A DNA stretch of 64,000 nt, from assembly GCA_036703985.1 (NCBI GenBank), contig DATNQN010000121.1, positions 1 to 64,000 of the forward strand, in the 5' to 3' direction. The DNA is from Leptolyngbyaceae cyanobacterium (GTDB lineage: Bacteria; Cyanobacteriota; Cyanobacteriia; Cyanobacteriales; Aerosakkonemataceae). The notes below the pieces were generated by a model, which saw only the letters and a list, made by a program, of their open reading frames with translations, was not told where the DNA came from and did not search any database. The position numbers and the translations under genes were made by a program. Positions 10,230 to 19,696 of the stretch are shown piece after piece. Every line of letters starts with the position of its first letter. The first letter of the stretch is position 1.

Positions 10230-12947
10230 TCACCGTAAAGATATATCAACATTACCAAAATTTAGAACTAACGCGACATTTAAATTTTCCAATGATTTGA
10301 CAAACCACTTAATATCGTTCACCGACAGAGATTCATAATGATTAAACAAAATAGAGAATCGTTTTTCCAGATCCGGTTTGACTTTTCGACAAAGCAGTAA
10401 AATTTTCAGAAACAGGCTAATAGTACGGGTATGACCGATATTAGAAATCAAATCGATAAAAACATAGTGGTTGGGTTGCTGTGGACTTTCCACTATGAGA
10501 AAATTGAATAATTGGCTACAAGTACGCACCAGTAAAAATTCGGTTAATTTTTGCGAATCATTCTCCGAAAAAATGCTTTTTAGCTGCCTAGACAAATGTT
10601 GATTAAACTGTCTCTTTCCGTATTCCGGCTCAATACAAGTAATGAGATAATCATATAATTCAGCTTTGAAATCTCGGTAAGATTTGATTCGACTTGAATG
10701 AGTGAGAAAAACATTGGCCAATTCTTGATAGGTATGAGACCCTTCTACTTTGCCAGCAAATTGATTAAGAGCTAGATATAATTCCCGTTCGTTGAGTAAA
10801 GTTGGGTTCGGTACTGCTTGAATCAAAGTGGCGTTTGGATCGTTATTAAATTTAACTTCTTGTCTCCTAATTAAATAAGGTATATATTGTGAGAAAAGTA
10901 CCTCAAATTGTCGTTGTTTTTGAGCTTGAATATCTCTAATAGTTTGCTGATGTTCAAAAGAGCTATTTTGAGCCAGTAACCGATGCGTATATAAATAAGG
11001 ATAACGATTAATTAATCGACTCAGTGCAGGATTTTCTTCTTTTTTAGTAATGTCGGTAATTGGTTCTACCACCTGTACCAAGCGCTGCATAAATACAAAG
11101 GGTTCGCTTTCGATAAATTTGCATACTAATTGTTGCAAGCGCTTGACGATGCGAGAATGAGAAGCTACTGATTGAAAGCGGGGTGAAGCATTTTTAAATA
11201 AAGCTACCAAATCCGCGATCGCGTTTTGATTATGAGAAAGCATTTGCCAGCGATTAATCAAAATATAACAGCAGCGACACAGCATATTGATAAACTCTTG
11301 TTCGCCTGGTAAAACCGCAATAAATCTATATAAAGCTGCTTCGATATCCGGATCGGGGTAACCGACGCCATCAATAAATAAACAGCGAAATCTTTCGATT
11401 AATTGACTGGGAGATTCGTTTTGTACGCAGTAAATTAGATGATCGTATAATATCTGCTCATCGCTGATATTAGGGCGCTCTTTATTGATTTTAATGCTAC
11501 CAATATTTAAGCGGTGATTAGTTGAAGTAGAACTATTTTCAGAAACTGTAGCAAGCGCTGGTTTAGGTTCTGCGATTGCAGGTTTATCTAATAAAGTAGA
11601 AAAAGGTATCGGGGGAAATTTGACAGGTTTATCAACTTTTTCCTCAGTTTGAACTATTGTCGGTGGAACTGATTTTTTTCGGCTAGCAGTTAAAAACTGG
11701 TAATCTTGAATACTGAGTTTTTTATCGGCACTCCAATCTAAAGCTTGCTCTAAAGCTTCACCTGATAATAAAACTGTTTCATCTTCACCTTTGGAAGCCA
11801 ACCAAGCTTTGATTGCAGAACGATAAGGACGCAAGTTAGCTAATTGCCGATCGACCCAGCTAAGATTAAAAACTTGCTCGTAAATTCGATTGTAAACTTT
11901 TAAATTTTCGTTATCTTTGACTACCAATCCCGACAGGCGTAATTCCATCTGCTCTAAACTGCGATCGGCTGGGATAGCACCATTTAATAAAATTTTTTGA
12001 TATAAAGCTAAAAGGTTACTCGTATTAGAACTACTTCGTAAAATGCGGTCGCTAATCGTTTTTAAATGTTCCGGTTCGTCTTGGGCTTCCCAATTTTCAA
12101 TAATGCGCGATCGCACTAACTTTTCAATCCACAACTTCTCCCCATTCGGAGGAATAAAATTAATTTCCTGTACGACTAACTTACATATTTTTTGAGTGAG
12201 AAAAGGTTTTCCACCAGTCCATGCCAAAATCTCTTTAATTACTGCCTCTGGATTGCCGGCTTTATTAGCTAATCCTTTAGCCAAAATCAAACTTTCTTTT
12301 AACTTAAATCCACTTAAATAAACTGCCTTCCCAATATTAAAAGGAGTGCGTTGTTTGTCTTGCATTAATTCGGTAGGAGTCGCCACTCCCAGCAACGCAA
12401 AACTAAGACGCCTGTATTCTAAATGATCGGCACGGTAATTATAGCAAGCTCGAATGGCAGCCAAAAAATCATCTACCCGGAAATGCAAACTCAAAATACA
12501 ATCAATTTCATCGATAAATATAACGATATTTTGTTCGATTTCCTTTAATAATACTTGTTCGATAAATTCAATAAATCTTTGGACGGGAGAAAGTAAATCT
12601 CGGTCGCGCCACCAACTTCGCAAATTAAACTTTTCACTCAGATCGAAACCAATTACCAAACTCCGAATTACCCCGGCATACCATTGATCGGGGGTAAGAT
12701 TTTGACACCCGATTTTCGTTAGATCGACCGCCGCACAAGCCACGCCAGATGCTTGTAAACGGCGCATAGTTTGCACTCGCAACGAAGATTTACCCATTTG
12801 TCGGGAATTGAGTACGTAACAAAATTCCCCGGCTTTTAACAAATCATAAAGCTCGATGTCTGCCTGTCTTTGTACGTAAGTAGAAGCATCGACAGGCAAA
12901 CTTCCCCCAACTTGATAGTTAGAGATTAAGGTTTCGGTCGTTTTCAT
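10230..12947 (-). CDS. AAA_35 NTPase with an unrecognised helical C-terminal half
   Basis: A 905-residue protein. Residues 10-370 repeat the cluster's AAA-like module ([11 protein letters not shown]-loop NSRQMGKSS with Lys53, Walker [28 protein letters not shown]). A linker rich in Pro, Lys and Glu (about 425-490) leads to a roughly 410-residue C-terminal part with no membrane helix and no motif I can name. That part looks all-helical, with segments such as [20 protein letters not shown] and [20 protein letters not shown]. It may be an effector or oligomerisation module. The gene sits 58 bp downstream of the cyclase-TIR-AAA gene on the same strand, so co-transcription is likely. Only the N-terminal assignment is secure. 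Confidence 0.8.
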   Translation of the reverse strand: MKTTETLISNYQVGGSLPVDASTYVQRQADIELYDLLKAGEFCYVLNSRQMGKSSLRVQTMRRLQASGVACAAVDLTKIGCQNLTPDQWYAGVIRSLVIGFDLSEKFNLRSWWRDRDLLSPVQRFIEFIEQVLLKEIEQNIVIFIDEIDCILSLHFRVDDFLAAIRACYNYRADHLEYRRLSFALLGVATPTELMQDKQRTPFNIGKAVYLSGFKLKESLILAKGLANKAGNPEAVIKEILAWTGGKPFLTQKICKLVVQEINFIPPNGEKLWIEKLVRSRIIENWEAQDEPEHLKTISDRILRSSSNTSNLLALYQKILLNGAIPADRSLEQMELRLSGLVVKDNENLKVYNRIYEQVFNLSWVDRQLANLRPYRSAIKAWLASKGEDETVLLSGEALEQALDWSADKKLSIQDYQFLTASRKKSVPPTIVQTEEKVDKPVKFPPIPFSTLLDKPAIAEPKPALATVSENSSTSTNHRLNIGSIKINKERPNISDEQILYDHLIYCVQNESPSQLIERFRCLFIDGVGYPDPDIEAALYRFIAVLPGEQEFINMLCRCCYILINRWQMLSHNQNAIADLVALFKNASPRFQSVASHSRIVKRLQQLVCKFIESEPFVFMQRLVQVVEPITDITKKEENPALSRLINRYPYLYTHRLLAQNSSFEHQQTIRDIQAQKQRQFEVLFSQYIPYLIRRQEVKFNNDPNATLIQAVPNPTLLNERELYLALNQFAGKVEGSHTYQELANVFLTHSSRIKSYRDFKAELYDYLITCIEPEYGKRQFNQHLSRQLKSIFSENDSQKLTEFLLVRTCSQLFNFLIVESPQQPNHYVFIDLISNIGHTRTISLFLKILLLCRKVKPDLEKRFSILFNHYESLSVNDIKWFVKSLENLNVALVLNFGNVDISLR

Positions 12948-13005
12948 AGATATAGCTCATATTAAGTCTATTTATTGATAAAGTGTGGTAGTTTTGCACT
13001 TTCAT

Positions 13006-15183
13006 TTAAGTTAAGCGATCGCGAAAATAAAAACGGTACAAATCGCAACGGGGAATTACTTCATTACCCTGTAAATGCACCAATCCCATACTGTGTAATT
13101 TAAATGCTTGCACTGACTCCAATCGAATTGGCCCATCCGCAGCGACCACTTCTTTAATAGCTGCTAGCAATTCCGGATATTGTTGTAAATTCCATAAATG
13201 TCGGCGCAAGTGATCCGCATAAAGACCGGATTCTGTAGGAGCAGTTTCTAATAATTTTTCTAAGGTGATATCCTGACGACTGATATGATAAAGAGCTAAC
13301 CTCACTAAATATGGATGTCCTCCCACCATTCCCATCAATTTTTCCACTGCTTCTAAATTCCAATCTAAATCGTGCCAGCGAGTTAAATCGTAAACTTGTC
13401 GATCCGTGAATTCTGGTAATTCGATCGGCAAGCCAACATTAAAAGGTGATTGATTGATGCTTAAAGGTATATAAACTTCCGTAGAATGTACCACTACCAG
13501 CCGCAACTTTTTCCAAATTTCCCGATTTTTCGCATCTTCGTGCCAAGCACGCAATAATCCCAGAAAATCAGATGCGATTTCCGGATATGGAAAAATACAA
13601 TCAACTTCATCTAATCCCAAAACTAAAGGACTTTCGATCGTTTCTAACAAATATTCTTCAAAATAAGCCGTGCAATTATCCTTACTACCAAAAATTTCAT
13701 CCCAATAATCATTTAAGCGATTCGGCAGCCGCAAACGGCGAGTGATGTTAGCACAAAACCACTTTAAAAATTTATCTAAATCGGCGAAAGTTTTCCCATC
13801 TGCTAATTGAAAACTTAAAGGTACGGTTTGAAAACCAGACTGGGATGCGTGATGCAAAATTCTCGCCATCAAGGAAGTTTTGCCCATTTGTCGGGGTGCT
13901 TTGATGCGAATTAGCGATCCCGGTTGCAAAATGGTTTCGTAACAGCGAGATTCTATCGGCGGACGTTCTACATAAAAAGCGGAAGCGATATCTACTTGAC
14001 CTTCTGGCAACTCCGGCACTTGCGGCAATTCCGGCACCGCTACAGGCAACGGTTGACCTTGCGGCCCAGCGATCGCGGGAGGTACAATTTGGTCGATGGA
14101 GGGAGAATCATCTAACTGTCCGCCTTGGGCGATCGAGTTCAGCACTTCTTGTAAGAGAATTGGGGTATCGGCAGGCGATCGCCATTCTCGCTGCTGAATC
14201 CGATTCAGATAAGCCCGCAAATTGTAATTTAAGGGAGAACCGATCGGAAAATTGACTCGAATTGGTAAGATAATTGGTCTACCGTCCAAACTTTTGTCTC
14301 GCAACTCTTTAGCTCGTCGCACCTCCTCGGTTACCATTTCACTGGTGACGGATTTTTCAGACAACAACAGCAGCAAGTAATCGCACTGTTGCAACTCCTC
14401 ATCAATCCGCTGTGGCCATCCTTCTCCCAAACGAATGCTGTAGCCAGCCATAAAAGCTTGATGTCCGGCTTGTTTGAGAGCATCGTAAAACTCCTGCGCT
14501 AAGGAAAGGTCTGGGTCTTGGCTGCGATGGCTGATAAAAACTCTTTTAAAAGTCTTTTCTTGCTTGTCTAAACAGGGAATTTGGTATACTAAAACCGGCT
14601 CTTCAATTCCCTTTAAATAACGCATTTCTCGATAGATGCCTTCAGGCAAAGGCAACCGATTTCTCACCACATCGTACACCGTCTGAGAAATGCAGATCCC
14701 TCCAGGCTTAGCCACCGTTTGTAGGCGAGCCGCCATGTTCACGTTATGACCTTTAATGGACAAGCCCGAACAGGTAACATCCCCCAAATGAATGCCGATG
14801 CGATGTTTGAGGATGTCTTCCACACAGAGAGTCTCTGCTGCTTGCGAGAGATTTTTCTGCATTTCCAAAGCACACTCTACCGCCTTCAGAGCGCTGCCAA
14901 AACACATGAACAGTCCGTCACCCGTATCGGATACCACTCTTCCTTCAAATTGCTGGCAAAGTGCCGACATCATTTGGAGGTCTCGATGAATTAAAACCAA
15001 GGTACGAGCTTGGTCAGCAGCCATCCTAGCAGTAAATCCTTCCACGTCTGTGAATACGATCGCCGCTAAAGTAGTATCTGCTTCCTGATTTGGTAGCGCT
15101 GCGTTTTGTGTAGATTCCATAGGCACGGTGTCCCCAGTACCGTCAGACTGAGAAATAGTCCATTTAATCCAGTTTAATGGCAT
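13006..15183 (-). CDS. Nucleotide cyclase - TIR - AAA_35 fusion protein
   Basis: A 725-residue, soluble, three-part protein. Residues 38-200 are a class III cyclase domain with both metal Asp residues (FTDVEGF, Asp46; TGDGLF, Asp89) and the catalytic Asn/Arg pair (NVNMAARL, Asn149, Arg153). The residues that normally read the purine are unusual (Ser85 where Lys is common; Ser-Ile-Lys before GHNVN), so the product is not predictable. Residues 211-350 are a TIR domain (KRVFISHRSQD, DYLLLLLSEKSVTSEM) with a candidate NADase Glu at 287. After a Pro-rich linker, residues 400-725 are the AAA-like module (APRQMGKTS, Lys435; LVLGLDEVD; GGHPYLVR). Family knowledge suggests a signalling or defence switch. 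It is the first gene of the minus-strand cluster and has 640 bp of upstream gap. Confidence 0.85.
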   Translation of the reverse strand: MPLNWIKWTISQSDGTGDTVPMESTQNAALPNQEADTTLAAIVFTDVEGFTARMAADQARTLVLIHRDLQMMSALCQQFEGRVVSDTGDGLFMCFGSALKAVECALEMQKNLSQAAETLCVEDILKHRIGIHLGDVTCSGLSIKGHNVNMAARLQTVAKPGGICISQTVYDVVRNRLPLPEGIYREMRYLKGIEEPVLVYQIPCLDKQEKTFKRVFISHRSQDPDLSLAQEFYDALKQAGHQAFMAGYSIRLGEGWPQRIDEELQQCDYLLLLLSEKSVTSEMVTEEVRRAKELRDKSLDGRPIILPIRVNFPIGSPLNYNLRAYLNRIQQREWRSPADTPILLQEVLNSIAQGGQLDDSPSIDQIVPPAIAGPQGQPLPVAVPELPQVPELPEGQVDIASAFYVERPPIESRCYETILQPGSLIRIKAPRQMGKTSLMARILHHASQSGFQTVPLSFQLADGKTFADLDKFLKWFCANITRRLRLPNRLNDYWDEIFGSKDNCTAYFEEYLLETIESPLVLGLDEVDCIFPYPEIASDFLGLLRAWHEDAKNREIWKKLRLVVVHSTEVYIPLSINQSPFNVGLPIELPEFTDRQVYDLTRWHDLDWNLEAVEKLMGMVGGHPYLVRLALYHISRQDITLEKLLETAPTESGLYADHLRRHLWNLQQYPELLAAIKEVVAADGPIRLESVQAFKLHSMGLVHLQGNEVIPRCDLYRFYFRDRLT

Positions 15184-15822
15184 TCTTTTGTACAGAAGTG
15201 GAAAACTTTGCTACTACCGTCAATACTCAACCGCAATACTACTTCAACGGCTTCCGAGTAAACTGGGTTCAAAATTTTTACATTTCTTATTCAGTACTTT
15301 GCACGTAAATTATACACGAACGCTTGACCGCAAAACAAGCGCGTGCCGAGTATCAAATATAGCTTTTTTCCTGTCCGTTTTCGTTCTCAAGATAACTGAC
15401 ACCTGTTTGGGTGAAGTCGTGGTTAACCGAAACGATGTATGAAGTAGATTGTTAAGCTAAGAGGCATCAAATTTGAATATTTATAATGTTGTTCTCGCGT
15501 GGCGATCGAATTATCTATCCTCTCCCGCTCCGCCATCAGCCCAAACATACCAGCTTCAATGCTTCCGCAGCTGAGAGTGCTGCCGAACTGCAAAAGTTGC
15601 CATCAAAGTAGCCTTATGCCAAGTATTAAGATAAAATTTAAACTTCTACCCTATAGGAGCAAGTATTGTTTCGGGAAGGCTAGCAAACCATAAATTACTC
15701 CCTCACTAGCTCTTTATATTAGTCTAAATTAACTGAATCCCCCATGAGGATGAGGTAAATTGGACGGTAAAAGGAAAAAATAATACAAAAGATTCTTGAC
15801 AAAAAAGCCTTTATCAAAAGTT
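15184..15822. other. Long intergenic region between divergent signalling genes
   Basis: About 640 bases separating the minus-strand cyclase-TIR-AAA gene from the plus-strand receiver-kinase gene; both promoters must lie here. A 41-codon frame is present at 15486-15611. Other frames in the region have implausible composition. No clear hairpin or RNA was seen. Confidence 0.4.
15486..15611 (+). CDS. Candidate 41-aa small protein
   Basis: ATG at 15486, TAG at 15609. The product runs MLFSRGDRIIYPLPLRHQ and ends with an Ala/Glu-rich segment (ASAAESAAELQKLPSK). Codon use resembles neighbouring real genes (GCGATCG-type HIP1 core inside, Leu and Pro codons typical), and the sequence is basic at the start and helical at the end. 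I see no strong ribosome binding site and do not recognise the family. It could also be a gene fragment. Confidence 0.35.
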   Translation: MLFSRGDRIIYPLPLRHQPKHTSFNASAAESAAELQKLPSK

Positions 15823-16965
15823 ATGGTTAAAAGTGCCGTTTCTATGCAAAATTCTTCCTTATCGCCGTTTAAAAAAGCCGATCGCATATTGGTTGTCGAT
15901 GATTCTTCCGACAACGTATTTCTGATCCAAGCCATTTTAGAAGAAGAAGGCTATAAAATTAGTACGGCATCAGATGGCCCCACCGCTCTCGCAAAAGTTG
16001 AAGAATCAGCCCCGGATTTAGTCTTATTAGATGTGATGATGCCGGGAATGGACGGCTTTGAAGTCACCAAACGGCTGCGAGAAAATACTTCGTTGCCTTT
16101 TATTCCCATTTTGTTAATCACCGCTTACGATCACCTGAGCGTTGCTAAAGGTTTAGACATCGGTGCTGATGATTTTATCCGCAAGCCGGTAGAAGTAGAT
16201 GAATTGTTGGCAAGGGTGCGAAGCTTGTTGCGATTGAAACACAGTATCGACGAACGAGATCAGATCGCGCGGCAGCGAGAAGATTTCGTATCGCGCCTTA
16301 CCCACGACTTGCGAACTCCTTTGATCGCAGCCGATCGGATGTTAGATTTAATGCAGCAAGGAGCGTTGGGAGAACTCTCTTCCACCATGAAGGAAGCTCT
16401 CTCTACCATGTCTCGCAGCAACAAAAACTTGTTAGCAATGGCTAATACTTTGCTAGAAGTTTATCGCTATGAAGCTGGGCGCAAAAATCTCAATTTCACT
16501 GCTGTTGACATTCAAGAATTGTTAGAAGAAGTCATTAAAGAATTGTCTCCCTTAGCTACTGACAAAAAGTTATCTTTAAATTTAATAACGGGAACCCCTA
16601 AAAATAATACGATCGTGCAAGGAGATCGGTTAGAACTTCATCGAGTTTTCACCAACTTAATTGGTAATGCGATCAAGTTTACAGACAACGGTTCGATAAA
16701 CGTGCATATAACTAATACGACCTTGAATAATTCCCCTTCGCTCGCTATTGAAGTAGAAGACACCGGGCCGGGAATTTCTTCTGAAGAACTAGCTAACTTA
16801 TTTGAAAGATTTCGCCAAGGTAAACACAAACATTCCGGTAGCGGTTTAGGTCTGCACTTATCTCGTCGCATCGTAGAAACTCATCATGGTAACGTTTCAG
16901 TGAAATCCGAACTGGGTAAAGGCAGTAAATTCATCGTTTCTTTACCAGTTAGAGCTAACTCTTGA
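15823..16965 (+). CDS. Receiver-histidine kinase hybrid (response regulator N-terminal)
   Basis: A 380-residue cytoplasmic protein. Residues 20-140 are a receiver domain (VVDDSSD, phospho-acceptor Asp70 in LLDVMMPGMDG, LITAYD, Lys121 in IRKP). A short coiled linker joins it to a HisKA domain with His161 (LTHDLRTPL) and an HATPase_c domain with N box NLIGNAIKF, G1 box DTGPGIS and G2 box GSGLGL. All catalytic residues are there, so it should be a working kinase that is itself controlled by phosphorylation. ATG at 15823 is chosen; a TTG 27 bases upstream is in frame, and neither has a strong ribosome binding site. No partner gene adjoins it. A perfect palindrome follows at 16981-17006. Confidence 0.88.
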   Translation: MVKSAVSMQNSSLSPFKKADRILVVDDSSDNVFLIQAILEEEGYKISTASDGPTALAKVEESAPDLVLLDVMMPGMDGFEVTKRLRENTSLPFIPILLITAYDHLSVAKGLDIGADDFIRKPVEVDELLARVRSLLRLKHSIDERDQIARQREDFVSRLTHDLRTPLIAADRMLDLMQQGALGELSSTMKEALSTMSRSNKNLLAMANTLLEVYRYEAGRKNLNFTAVDIQELLEEVIKELSPLATDKKLSLNLITGTPKNNTIVQGDRLELHRVFTNLIGNAIKFTDNGSINVHITNTTLNNSPSLAIEVEDTGPGISSEELANLFERFRQGKHKHSGSGLGLHLSRRIVETHHGNVSVKSELGKGSKFIVSLPVRANS

Positions 16966-16980
16966 ATTTTATTTACCCTT

Positions 16981-17006
16981 TTTCTCGCTTTCGCGAAAGC
17001 GAGAAA
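16981..17006. terminator. Perfect 26-bp palindrome after the receiver-kinase gene
   Basis: Arms TTTCTCGCTTTCG and CGAAAGCGAGAAA meet without a loop, 15 bases past the stop codon. There is no T-run on the plus side, so it may be a terminator of the non-classical cyanobacterial kind or a palindromic site. Confidence 0.5.
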
Positions 17007-17105
17007 GTAGGTTTAATGGGCTAAGATAGACGCGAGTTTGTAGTTCCGACTAAAGCTGCTATAGCAGCCGACTTGTTGTTTCATATTTCTTGTGTGAGAA
17101 AATTC

Positions 17106-18482
17106 ATGATAGCTCAATTGGAAGTAAGAAATACTATACTTCAACAGCGTGCATTCTTTAGTAGTGGTAAGACAAAGGATGTGGCTTTTCGCATCGAACA
17201 ACTCGAACTTTTAAAACAATCTATTTTAGCTAATAAAGATGCTATCTTAGAGGCTTTAAATAAAGACCTTCACAAGCCAACCTTTGAAAGTTATTTAGCA
17301 GAATTATACGTAGTCAAAGATATTGATTATGCGATTAAAAATATTAAATCTTGGACAAAACCCAAAAAGGTAAACACGCCTTTAGAGCAATTCCCCTCTA
17401 CCTCGATAATTTACACCGAGCCGCTGGGAGTTGTTTTAATAATGAGTGCTTGGAATTATCCATTCAGCTTAATTATATCGCCTTTAATCGGCGCGATCGC
17501 CGCCGGAAACTGCGCCATTTTAAAACCTTCCGAAATTGCACCCCATACCTCTAGGGTAATTGCCGATCTTTTCCAAAAAAACTTCGATCCGGCTTATATT
17601 TCTGTCATAGAAGGAGGTGTCGAAATCAGCCAAGAATTATTAAAAGAAAAGTTTGATTATATCTTTTTCACTGGTGGCACTACCATTGGCAAAGTCATCA
17701 TGGAAGCAGCTGCCAAGCATTTAACCCCAGTCACTTTAGAACTCGGTGGCAAAAGTCCCTGTATTGTTGATGCAGATGTAGATTTGCCAAAAGCTGCCCG
17801 CCGAATTACTTGGGGTAAATTCCTCAATGCCGGTCAAACTTGCGTAGCGCCTGACTATCTTTTAGTCGAGCGCAATATCAAAAAAGATTTGTTAGCAGAG
17901 ATAAAAAAATGTCTGGTAGAGTTTTATGGCGATGACCCATCCCAAAGTGCTGACTATGCCAGAATAATCAATCAGAAACACTTTCATAGATTAACATCGC
18001 TCCTCAATTACGGAGAAATTATCGTAGGTGGCAAAACCGATCCGAAAACTAATTACATTGCCCCCACATTAATAGATAATATTTCTGTTGACGCGCCGCT
18101 CGTGCAAGAGGAAATATTCGGCCCGATTTTACCAATAATCGAATACGATAATTTAACGGAAGCGATCGCTTTTGTTAACGAAAGACCAAAACCTTTAGCT
18201 CTCTATTTCTTTTCCAAAAACCGAAATCATCAAGAAAGAATTTTGCAAGAAACTTCCTCTGGTGGTGCTTGTATTAACGAAACAATGATGCACTTGGGCG
18301 TACCGGAATTACCATTTGGCGGAGTAGGTAGTAGTGGAATGGGCAGCTATCACGGTAAAGCGAGTTTCGATACTTTTTCCCATCAGAAAAGCGTGTTGAA
18401 AAATACATTCTTTATGGATATGAAACTTCGCTATCCTCCTTATGCAGGAAAGCTAAATTTGATTAAGCGAATGCTCGGTTAG
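17106..18482 (+). CDS. Aldehyde dehydrogenase (ALDH3 / fatty aldehyde dehydrogenase type)
   Basis: A 458-residue NAD(P)+-dependent aldehyde dehydrogenase, oxidising long-chain or apocarotenoid aldehydes to acids. The catalytic Cys246 is in NAGQTCVAPD and the general base Glu212 in TLELGGKSP; the cofactor loop FTGGTTIGKVIMEAAAKHL and the MSAWNYPF segment are typical of the ALDH3 class. The start at 17106 (MIAQLEVRNT) is preferred to the in-frame TTG at 17073 because it matches the family length and avoids an odd hydrophobic leader. The family in cyanobacteria (slr0091-like, AldE) removes fatty aldehydes and C20/C30 apocarotenals. The C-terminal segment YPPYAGKLNLIKRML is the usual membrane-associating tail of this class. 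It stands alone and is followed by a GAAACCCGG palindrome that can end transcription from both sides. Confidence 0.92.
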   Translation: MIAQLEVRNTILQQRAFFSSGKTKDVAFRIEQLELLKQSILANKDAILEALNKDLHKPTFESYLAELYVVKDIDYAIKNIKSWTKPKKVNTPLEQFPSTSIIYTEPLGVVLIMSAWNYPFSLIISPLIGAIAAGNCAILKPSEIAPHTSRVIADLFQKNFDPAYISVIEGGVEISQELLKEKFDYIFFTGGTTIGKVIMEAAAKHLTPVTLELGGKSPCIVDADVDLPKAARRITWGKFLNAGQTCVAPDYLLVERNIKKDLLAEIKKCLVEFYGDDPSQSADYARIINQKHFHRLTSLLNYGEIIVGGKTDPKTNYIAPTLIDNISVDAPLVQEEIFGPILPIIEYDNLTEAIAFVNERPKPLALYFFSKNRNHQERILQETSSGGACINETMMHLGVPELPFGGVGSSGMGSYHGKASFDTFSHQKSVLKNTFFMDMKLRYPPYAGKLNLIKRMLG

Positions 18483-18539
18483 TTAGGATTTGCACCTTAT
18501 CTACCGAGCGATCGCGAACTAAAATATGGCAGTAGGGTT

Positions 18540-18572
18540 AGAAACCCGGTTTCTTAGAGAAACCGGGTTTCT
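18540..18572. repeat. Dispersed palindrome (GAAACCCGG family), copy 2
   Basis: Same arms as at 6442 (AGAAACCCGGTTTCT and complement) around a TAG centre. It lies between the convergent aldehyde dehydrogenase and molybdopterin-protein genes, a natural place for a bidirectional terminator. Confidence 0.8.
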
Positions 18573-18587
18573 AGTTAACCCAATTTA

Positions 18588-19193
18588 CTAAAAACTAAAA
18601 TTGCCACTGTAACGTTCTTCTGCCCAAGGTTCCCCACGACGGTGGTAACCATTTCGTTCCCAAAAACCCAGTTCTTCTCGGTCTAAAAATTCTAGTCCGT
18701 TAATCCATTTAGCGCTTTTCCAAGCGTAAAGATGGGGAACGACCAACCGCAATGGGCCACCGTGGTCTGGCGGTAAAGGTTCGCCGAACAATGTATGGGC
18801 GAAAAAGTTTTCTTCCCGCAGAAAGTCTTCCATACTAATGTTTGTGGTATAACCTCCATAGCAATGCTCCATGATTTGGCTAGCTTTTGGGTCTACTTCA
18901 ATGTATTTCATGAAGTCGGTTACTTTCACTCCAGTCCACTGAACGTCGAGTTTCGACCACCGGGTAACGCAATGAAAATCGGCAGTAAAGTTAGATTGGG
19001 GCATCGCCATCACGTCAGACCAAGTGAAAGTGACTTCTTTTGCTAAACCCCAAATCCGAAATTGCCAGTTTTCGGTGCTAACTTTGGGAGTGTCTCCGTA
19101 AGTCAGCACTGGGAAACCTTTGGTTTCGTATTGACCGGGAGGAATGCGATCGGCCATTTCTGGCCCTGGTTTCTTGAAAAACTTTCCGATCAT
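18588..19193 (-). CDS. Sulfite oxidase-like molybdopterin-dependent oxidoreductase (YedY/MsrP-like)
   Basis: A 201-residue protein with the SUOX molybdopterin-binding fold. The molybdenum-ligand Cys75 is in FHCVTRWSKLDVQWTGV, and the cofactor-binding segments TLFGEPLPPDHGGPLRLVVP and YAWKSAKWINGLEF are clear. The start at 19193 (MIGKFFKKPG) is chosen because the longer frame to 19385 overlaps rpmF and crosses a terminator. There is no signal peptide or Tat motif, so the protein is probably cytoplasmic, unlike MsrP of proteobacteria. The substrate is unknown; family members reduce sulfoxides or oxidise sulfite. The C-terminal dimerisation domain of eukaryotic sulfite oxidase is absent. Confidence 0.85.
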   Translation of the reverse strand: MIGKFFKKPGPEMADRIPPGQYETKGFPVLTYGDTPKVSTENWQFRIWGLAKEVTFTWSDVMAMPQSNFTADFHCVTRWSKLDVQWTGVKVTDFMKYIEVDPKASQIMEHCYGGYTTNISMEDFLREENFFAHTLFGEPLPPDHGGPLRLVVPHLYAWKSAKWINGLEFLDREELGFWERNGYHRRGEPWAEERYSGNFSF

Positions 19194-19228
19194 ATCTGGT
19201 AAAAATTGAGTTTTTTGTCCTAAAACAA

Positions 19229-19254
19229 CACGACAGCCAAATTTAGCTGTCGTG
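19229..19254 (-). terminator. Rho-independent terminator of rpmF
   Basis: Nine-base-pair stem CACGACAGC / GCTGTCGTG with an eight-base loop; on the minus strand it is followed by TTGTTTT. It lies 82 bases after the rpmF stop codon and 35 bases before the next gene's start, supporting separate transcription of the two. Confidence 0.8.
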
Positions 19255-19335
19255 CGAGCATTTATATTTAAATTTTGTAACAAAATCAGCAGTCGGTCAT
19301 TAGACTGCCGAAATAAGCTTGCTACTAACCAAATT

Positions 19336-19518
19336 TTAGGATTCTTCCCCTTCCTCTTCTTCTTCTTCCTTGGCAGGATAGACAAAGCTAGACCGCCCTG
19401 AAAGAATTGATTTGCCTAAGCTGAGGGCTTTTTGTGCCTGTACTGCTGCTTTATGTCTCCAAGTTGCTCTACGTTTGTCGCGTTTTGATTTTGATGTTTT
19501 CTTCTTAGGAACCGCCAT
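19336..19518 (-). CDS. rpmF: 50S ribosomal protein L32
   Basis: A 60-residue basic protein with the canonical L32 opening [20 protein letters not shown] and the segment AALSLGK-like ([13 protein letters not shown]). It is a structural component of the large ribosomal subunit. The zinc-binding Cys residues of some L32 forms are absent, which is the Cys-minus type usual in cyanobacteria. The acidic tail [11 protein letters not shown] is longer and more acidic than in many species. A terminator follows at 19229. Confidence 0.97.
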   Translation of the reverse strand: MAVPKKKTSKSKRDKRRATWRHKAAVQAQKALSLGKSILSGRSSFVYPAKEEEEEEGEES

Positions 19519-19696
19519 GATGAATCAGTCTGCTAAAGATAGACAGCCTTCCTATTTTAGGGTATCTTTAACAGATTGGGTAAAAAAAATCAGTTATAGC
19601 TGGGGACTAAAGGCTAGGGGAAAAAGAGTATTAATCAGGGTTTCAGCAATTAAGAATGCCTTAACCGCCTTGACGGTTGCTATAATACTCACCTGC

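Noticed and set aside
15188-15442. 84-codon frame upstream of the receiver-kinase gene
   Set aside because: Composition is Ser/Cys/Phe-rich without pattern and it lies in the shared promoter region of divergent genes.
19194-19385. Longer N-terminus for the molybdopterin protein reaching 19385
   Set aside because: It overlaps rpmF in another frame and crosses a rho-independent terminator; the shorter start at 19193 gives a normal family length.
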